A stretch of DNA of 64,000 nt from an uncultured Lachnospiraceae bacterium (GTDB taxonomy: Bacteria > Bacillota > Clostridia > Lachnospirales > Lachnospiraceae): assembly GCA_934364805.1 (NCBI GenBank), contig CAKRMH010000009.1, forward strand, positions 1-64,000. The letters are read 5' to 3'. A program made the translations under genes and the position numbers. The notes below the pieces were generated by a model, which did not search any database, was not told the DNA's origin, and saw only the letters and a list, made by a program, of their open reading frames with translations. This document shows, piece by piece, positions 59,837 to 64,000 of this stretch. Each line of letters starts with the position of its first letter. The first letter of the stretch is position 1.

Positions 59837-60865
59837 TTATCCCTCCATTTTCACTGTTTTAACATTCTTCTTGAATTTATCCGATAATCCAAGTACTCCA
59901 TGAGGAAGAACAATTATTGCTATTACAAGGATAAGACCATATGTAACCATGTTCATTCCCGGATATGCTGATAAATAAACATTGGTAATTTCTGAAATAG
60001 GTTCGATAATGCAGGCACCTATAATTGGTCCAAACACTGTACCTACGCCCCCCAAAATACAAGGTATAATTGCATCCACAGAAACACCCGATACAAATAC
60101 AATTTCCGGATCGATATGTAAATAATATTGTGCATAAAAGGTTCCAGCTACTGCTGTAAGCATTGCACTTAAGACAAGCGCTATCATCTTATATTTAAAA
60201 GTGTCAATACCAAGTGCTCTTGCAGCATCTTCATTTTCTCTTATGGCAATAAAGTATTTCCCCATCTTTGTATATTGAAGTCTGTAGATGAATACTGTAA
60301 TCAAAATCAAAAGAATCAATGCAAGATATAAAAAACCGGTTTTGTCCGAAAACTGCATTACCTTCCAATCTTTTTTGAATGTAATTGATATACCCTGTGC
60401 AGCCTTCAACCAACCTGTGTTCTTGGCAATCACACGAAAAATTTCCGCAAATGCCAATGTTACTAACGCAAAGTAATCTCCCTTTAAATTATACATAAAT
60501 GATAAAATTCCGATTATTGCTCCAATTATTCCTGCAACTACCATACCTGCTATCATTCCAATCCAAGGGCTGATCCCAAGGGCTGTATATAAAAGGCTTG
60601 ATACGTATGCTCCAATCCCAAAAAAAGCTGCATGTCCAAATGAAAACTGTCCACAATAACCACTCATAAGATTCCAGCATTGTGCAAGATATGCAATTCT
60701 CAAAATTGTAATTATGAGATTTAATCTATAATTAGTAAGTATCATTGGCGACACAATCACAAATATTGTTGATATTATAAGAAGTAACATTCCAAGTGTT
60801 GATACCTTCTTATCTTTGGAAGTGGTCGTCTTTTTTAATAATTCTCCTGTTAAACTCATTTTCAT
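59837..60865 (-). CDS. livM: LIV-type ABC transporter permease LivM
   Basis: 342 residues; the ATG at 60865 is preferred because GGAGGTG precedes it, while the first in-frame ATG (60880) overlaps the livH stop. About ten membrane segments. Motifs YCGQFSFGHAAFFGIGAY and RENEDAARALGIDTFKYKM are LivM-specific. Partner of LivH. Confidence 0.93.
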   Translation of the reverse strand: MKMSLTGELLKKTTTSKDKKVSTLGMLLLIISTIFVIVSPMILTNYRLNLIITILRIAYLAQCWNLMSGYCGQFSFGHAAFFGIGAYVSSLLYTALGISPWIGMIAGMVVAGIIGAIIGILSFMYNLKGDYFALVTLAFAEIFRVIAKNTGWLKAAQGISITFKKDWKVMQFSDKTGFLYLALILLILITVFIYRLQYTKMGKYFIAIRENEDAARALGIDTFKYKMIALVLSAMLTAVAGTFYAQYYLHIDPEIVFVSGVSVDAIIPCILGGVGTVFGPIIGACIIEPISEITNVYLSAYPGMNMVTYGLILVIAIIVLPHGVLGLSDKFKKNVKTVKMEG

Positions 60866-60879
60866 ATAATTCACCTCCA

Positions 60880-61749
60880 TTATCTTGATTTTTTACCAAA
60901 TAAACCCGTTGGCTTGAACAACAATACCAATATAAAGATTAAATAAATAACCATTTCTGACCAGGAACCACCAAGAGCCAATGATCCAAGAGCCTCAACC
61001 ACACCAATTATGAAGCCTGCCACAACAGCCCCCCAAATATTCCCAAGACCTCCCAAAACCGCTATTACAAAGCATTTAAGTTGAAAGCCTTCACCTACTG
61101 TTGGTGAAATATACTGAATTGGTGCAAGTAATGCTCCTGCAACTCCAGCACAGGCAACACCAATACCAAATGCAATTGCATTGATTCTTTTTACCTTGAT
61201 TCCCATTAAAGTGGCACCTTCTCTTTGAACTGAGGTTGCACTGATGGCATGTCCTATATCCGTTTTTTGAAGGAGAAGATATACTGCAAATGAAACAACT
61301 GTAACGATTGCAAAAGCAATAAGCTTAGGCTTGTTAATTGAGACAGGCCCTAGTTTTAAAGCCTTATCGAACCCTTTCAATGCTATTGACTTGTAGTTTG
61401 CGCTAAAAAGCACCAGAAGCATATTTTCAAATATTATTGAAATTCCCTGTGTTAAAAGTAGCTGATTATGTGAAGGTGCATCAATAATTCTGTTAATTGT
61501 AAATTTTTGAATTCCATATCCTACTAAAAACATTACAAAAATTGTTATAGGTAATGAAATATATGGATTAATGCCAAGTACCTCATATATTTCATAAGCC
61601 ACAAACATCCCAACTGTAATCAACGCTCCGTGCGCAAAGTTTGTTATTTTCATAACTCCAAATATCAATGAAACTCCTAATGCTGCCAACGCATATACGC
61701 CACCCATTAATATTCCATCGATTAAAGACTGCATAAATGAAATTGCCAT
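60880..61749 (-). CDS. livH: LIV-type ABC transporter permease LivH
   Basis: 289 residues, about eight membrane segments. GVYALAALGVSLIFGVMKITNFAHG is the family opening in part; VLGGLGNIWGAVVAGFIIG is near the end. First gene of the transporter block, behind GGAGGAG. A terminator-like hairpin stands 25 bases before it. Confidence 0.94.
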   Translation of the reverse strand: MAISFMQSLIDGILMGGVYALAALGVSLIFGVMKITNFAHGALITVGMFVAYEIYEVLGINPYISLPITIFVMFLVGYGIQKFTINRIIDAPSHNQLLLTQGISIIFENMLLVLFSANYKSIALKGFDKALKLGPVSINKPKLIAFAIVTVVSFAVYLLLQKTDIGHAISATSVQREGATLMGIKVKRINAIAFGIGVACAGVAGALLAPIQYISPTVGEGFQLKCFVIAVLGGLGNIWGAVVAGFIIGVVEALGSLALGGSWSEMVIYLIFILVLLFKPTGLFGKKSR

Positions 61750-61774
61750 CTTTATCTCCTCCTTATCTATTTAA

Positions 61775-61866
61775 AAATAAAAAAGGTCTCAGTCTGGGAT
61801 TTTATCCTTTCCTGAAACCTCTTTGTTTCTTATACATATGATATCATCACAATATTATAAAAACAA
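61775..61866 (-). promoter_or_regulatory. livH leader: promoter and terminator-like hairpin
   Basis: Possible promoter TTGTTT (61866-61861), 17-bp spacer, TATCAT (61843-61838). Hairpin AGGTTTCAG (61820-61812) / CTGAGACCT (61792-61784) with nested GGAT/ATCC, then a T-rich run, 25 bases before livH. It could stop LysR-gene readthrough, or attenuate the livHMGF operon. Confidence 0.55.
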
Positions 61867-61914
61867 ATATTAGTTTTTCTATTTAAATTATATATTTTTA
61901 CCTATACCCTCATA

Positions 61915-62811
61915 CTACTGCTGAATTAATAAATCTATAAAGTCCTGTAATGCTCTTGATATATATTTTCCTTGTAAATAATATGCTCCAAATGGTCTTA
62001 CTCCCGGAGTCGGATTCAGATGATAATACCGCATTTCCTTATATGTGGAATTTCTTGTAGTGCCAGAGGGCAACAGCATTGCCCCTACCCCTTCTCTTGC
62101 TAATGCATATGCCGTCATAATACTTCCACATTTTATTGTATATTTTGGTTCTACTCCGTATTTTACAAATTGCGCAGTCAGATTTTTCTGAATAGGAAAA
62201 GCCTCATCCATCTGAATGAATTGTAAATCAAGAATATCCTTAAGATTGACTAAATACTTACCATCTATTTTATCATTGTGTAATCTACAGAATTCATTAT
62301 CTTCACGAATAGCTAAAAGCATTTCTTCATCAAACAAATGAATATAATCGAACTTCTTATCATTAACTTTTTGGGTTGAAAGGACCAGATCAAAAATATC
62401 ATTTTCTGCCTTGATAGCCAACTCTTTTTCCGTATATTCCATCATTACAATCTCAATCTTTGGGTGTCTTCTTCTATATTCAGCAACTATACCTGGCAAA
62501 AACGTCATACTATTTATAGGTCCTGCTCCAATAACAATTTTTCCCGCATCTTCTGTAGACACATCTGCTAAAATATCTTCCATCTGCTTTTTAAAATTTA
62601 TTATATTCTTAGCATGCTCAATGTATATTATCCCAGCATAGGTAAGTTGAAGTGGCAAAGATCTCTCAAAGAGCTGAATTCCACATTCATCTTCAATTTT
62701 TTGAATATACTGACTAAGAGAAGGCTGAGATATTCCAAGCTTTTTTGCAGCCTCCGAAAAACTCTTCTCTTCCGCCAATGTTAATACACATTTCAATTGT
62801 CTGTCATTCAT
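61915..62811 (-). CDS. LysR family transcriptional regulator
   Basis: 298 residues. N-terminal HTH: MNDRQLKCVLTLAEEKSFSEAA in part and GISQPSLSQYIQKIEDECGIQLFER in part. Effector-binding domain with GAGPINSMTFLPGIVAEYRRRHPKIEI in part. Typically activates an adjacent operon when its inducer is present; livHMGF and the two hydrolase genes downstream are the likely targets. Confidence 0.92.
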   Translation of the reverse strand: MNDRQLKCVLTLAEEKSFSEAAKKLGISQPSLSQYIQKIEDECGIQLFERSLPLQLTYAGIIYIEHAKNIINFKKQMEDILADVSTEDAGKIVIGAGPINSMTFLPGIVAEYRRRHPKIEIVMMEYTEKELAIKAENDIFDLVLSTQKVNDKKFDYIHLFDEEMLLAIREDNEFCRLHNDKIDGKYLVNLKDILDLQFIQMDEAFPIQKNLTAQFVKYGVEPKYTIKCGSIMTAYALAREGVGAMLLPSGTTRNSTYKEMRYYHLNPTPGVRPFGAYYLQGKYISRALQDFIDLLIQQ

Positions 62812-62858
62812 CTTTTCTCTCCAATGTGATAATATTTTCTTATTATAACATTATTATA

Positions 62859-63287
62859 TCAAAATAAAGAAACATTAATTATCTTTCCTTCTTTTTGTTT
62901 TTTAATATACGGAAGTGCATATTTACATAAAGCCGAACTACTCTTTAATCCAAGATTTTCAAAATTTACCTCTTCAAATACTCTTTCATTGTTCATTTCT
63001 GTCACATTTATAACAATATCTATCTTTCCATATTCAAAAATTGTTACTGCTACAATTTTTCTTGCAACTTCATCAATTGATATTTCTCCCTGAATATAAG
63101 AAACCTTAATTTCAAATCCTTCTAATTCTTTAATTAATTTTTTCATATCTATATCTTTATCATTCGTTATATTTATAACTAAATTAGCTCCCTCTCTGGC
63201 AAAAAGCTTTAATAACTCTACTGTTCGTTCATCACAATTTTTAATGCCCGCTATGATAATGCTTTTTCCGAAAAATAATTTATGCAT
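62859..63287 (-). pseudogene. Truncated short-chain dehydrogenase/reductase
   Basis: 142 codons with a good ribosome site (GAAGGTGA). It matches the first half of an SDR: GKSIIIAG, a DIVINV strand where NNAG is expected (NVTEM here), and GKIINVS just before the catalytic Ser. The frame stops there, so Ser-Tyr-Lys is absent, and the cofactor loop TGxxxGIG is degraded. Probably a decayed gene; a short protein with another role cannot be ruled out. Confidence 0.65.
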
Positions 63288-63310
63288 AAGTCACCTTCTT
63301 TTCTCAATAT

Positions 63311-63358
63311 GCTTAAAAGGCTGTAAAAAACGCCTCTGTTGACATTTCTTACAGCCTT
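63311..63358 (-). terminator. Terminator after the binding-protein gene
   Basis: AAGGCTGTAA (63317-63326) pairs with TTACAGCCTT (63349-63358), ending in T4 on the minus strand. Just beyond the livK-like stop; it would uncouple the binding protein from downstream genes or attenuate them. Confidence 0.7.
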
Positions 63359-63381
63359 GAACACCTATTTATTTTTAACCC

Positions 63382-64000
63382 TTAATCATTATACCTGATT
63401 TCAGATTCTGCAAATTCTGTCGGATATACAACTTTATTTTTACCATCCTGAATCTGAATTAAACAAAGAGATGCATTTTTGTTCTCCCCTTTTTCATCAA
63501 ACTGAATATCTCCATCCATAGCTGTCACCATTTCGGATGTCGGATAATCAATATTTCTCAATGCTTCACATAATTTTTCCCCATCCGTTGATCCTGCGGC
63601 TTCTAATCCTGCTGCAATTACATTAATAGCCTCATATGCGTATACTGCATGGTTAATAATTTCATCACCATACTTGTCTTTATATGTTTCTGCAAGTTTC
63701 TGCGCTTTTTCGCTATTAGGATTGATACTATAGTTACAGTTAATGAAGTTTTCAACACTATCTCCAAACTCATTAACAAATTTTTCATCTGAAATAGCTC
63801 CGTTGCATACCCCAAGAACACATTTGAATGTCATATTTCTTTCGTTAATTGTTCTGAAAAGGAGCGATGTATCTGTATAATATCCCACGCAAATCAGCAC
63901 GTCCGGTTTTAAACTTGCAAGAGATGTTACCTCAGAGTCAAGTGTTGTAGCACTCGCAGAATATGATATCGTATCCAAAAGCTTAAGTCCCGATTCGTCA
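63382..64000 (-). CDS. livK: ABC transporter substrate-binding protein, LivK type (N-terminus outside window)
   Basis: C-terminal 206 or so residues; the frame is open through the window edge. LKPDVLICVGYYTDTSLLFRTINERN, AVYAYEAINVIAAGLEAAGS in part, and GDIQFDEKGENKNASLCLIQIQDGK in part are typical of periplasmic-binding-protein type I of LIV systems. Signal sequence and ligand pocket entry lie outside the window. Probably the receptor for LivHMGF. Confidence 0.9.
   Translation of the reverse strand, partial: DESGLKLLDTISYSASATTLDSEVTSLASLKPDVLICVGYYTDTSLLFRTINERNMTFKCVLGVCNGAISDEKFVNEFGDSVENFINCNYSINPNSEKAQKLAETYKDKYGDEIINHAVYAYEAINVIAAGLEAAGSTDGEKLCEALRNIDYPTSEMVTAMDGDIQFDEKGENKNASLCLIQIQDGKNKVVYPTEFAESEIRYND

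Overview
The window reads as a chromosomal segment of a low-GC, motile, probably anaerobic Clostridia (Bacillota), most likely a Lachnospiraceae member. Supporting signs are T-box, TPP and Mn2+ leaders, a large Alu-domain SRP RNA, an N-terminal-rubredoxin rubrerythrin beside a Fur/PerR-like repressor, a CsrA-flagellin pair, and the protein families throughout. Genus cannot be fixed without a database search.

Layout. 0-5.2 kb: a tRNA-Gly cut by the window edge, a dispersed repeat, a MATE exporter, and a TPP-riboswitch thiSGHE operon. 5.2-14.9 kb: a small alarmone synthetase, an HPr-like protein, and a cysteine/Fe-S block (cysK, metY, nifS, nifU, mnmA, Rrf2 regulator) whose promoters share an operator-like sequence. 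14.9-19.7 kb: nudC, an ECF transporter operon directly behind the SRP RNA gene, tadA, and an unassigned hairpin-rich candidate RNA. 20.8-25.4 kb: Fur-rubrerythrin, flagellin and csrA with a candidate CsrA-target leader, plus two more copies of the dispersed repeat. 25.5-29.5 kb: a candidate ADP-ribosyltransferase-type toxin-antitoxin pair and a PadR-HAAS-DUF4097 operon. 29.5-37.2 kb: a heterodimeric ABC exporter with a divergent AraC regulator, and a two-component system. 37.3-52.4 kb: housekeeping genes (DEAD helicase, diguanylate cyclase, rsmA, tatD, metG, mntP, tyrS) with T-box and Mn2+ leaders, and an MFS gene under a duplicate of the tyrS T-box. 52.7-55.2 kb: hipBA and a HAD hydrolase. 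55.3-64 kb: a visibly AT-richer island with a LIV-type ABC importer, a LysR regulator, a hydantoinase/dihydropyrimidinase-like amidohydrolase and an N-carbamoyl amidase-like enzyme, consistent with uptake and hydrolysis of a cyclic ureide.

The least explained items are: (1) a 235-bp element present as two full and one partial copy, always between convergent gene ends, with compensatory changes between copies; (2) a string of four hairpins between tadA and an acetyltransferase gene that looks like a free-standing RNA; (3) a near-identical Tyr T-box duplicated onto an MFS transporter; (4) a terminator with T-box-like sequence behind the TPP riboswitch, and a ThiS with residues beyond its Gly-Gly end and no ThiF nearby; (5) the ureide island with a hairpin cluster at its edge and a terminator hairpin in its transporter leader.

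All calls come from reading the sequence and the supplied translations; no similarity search was run.
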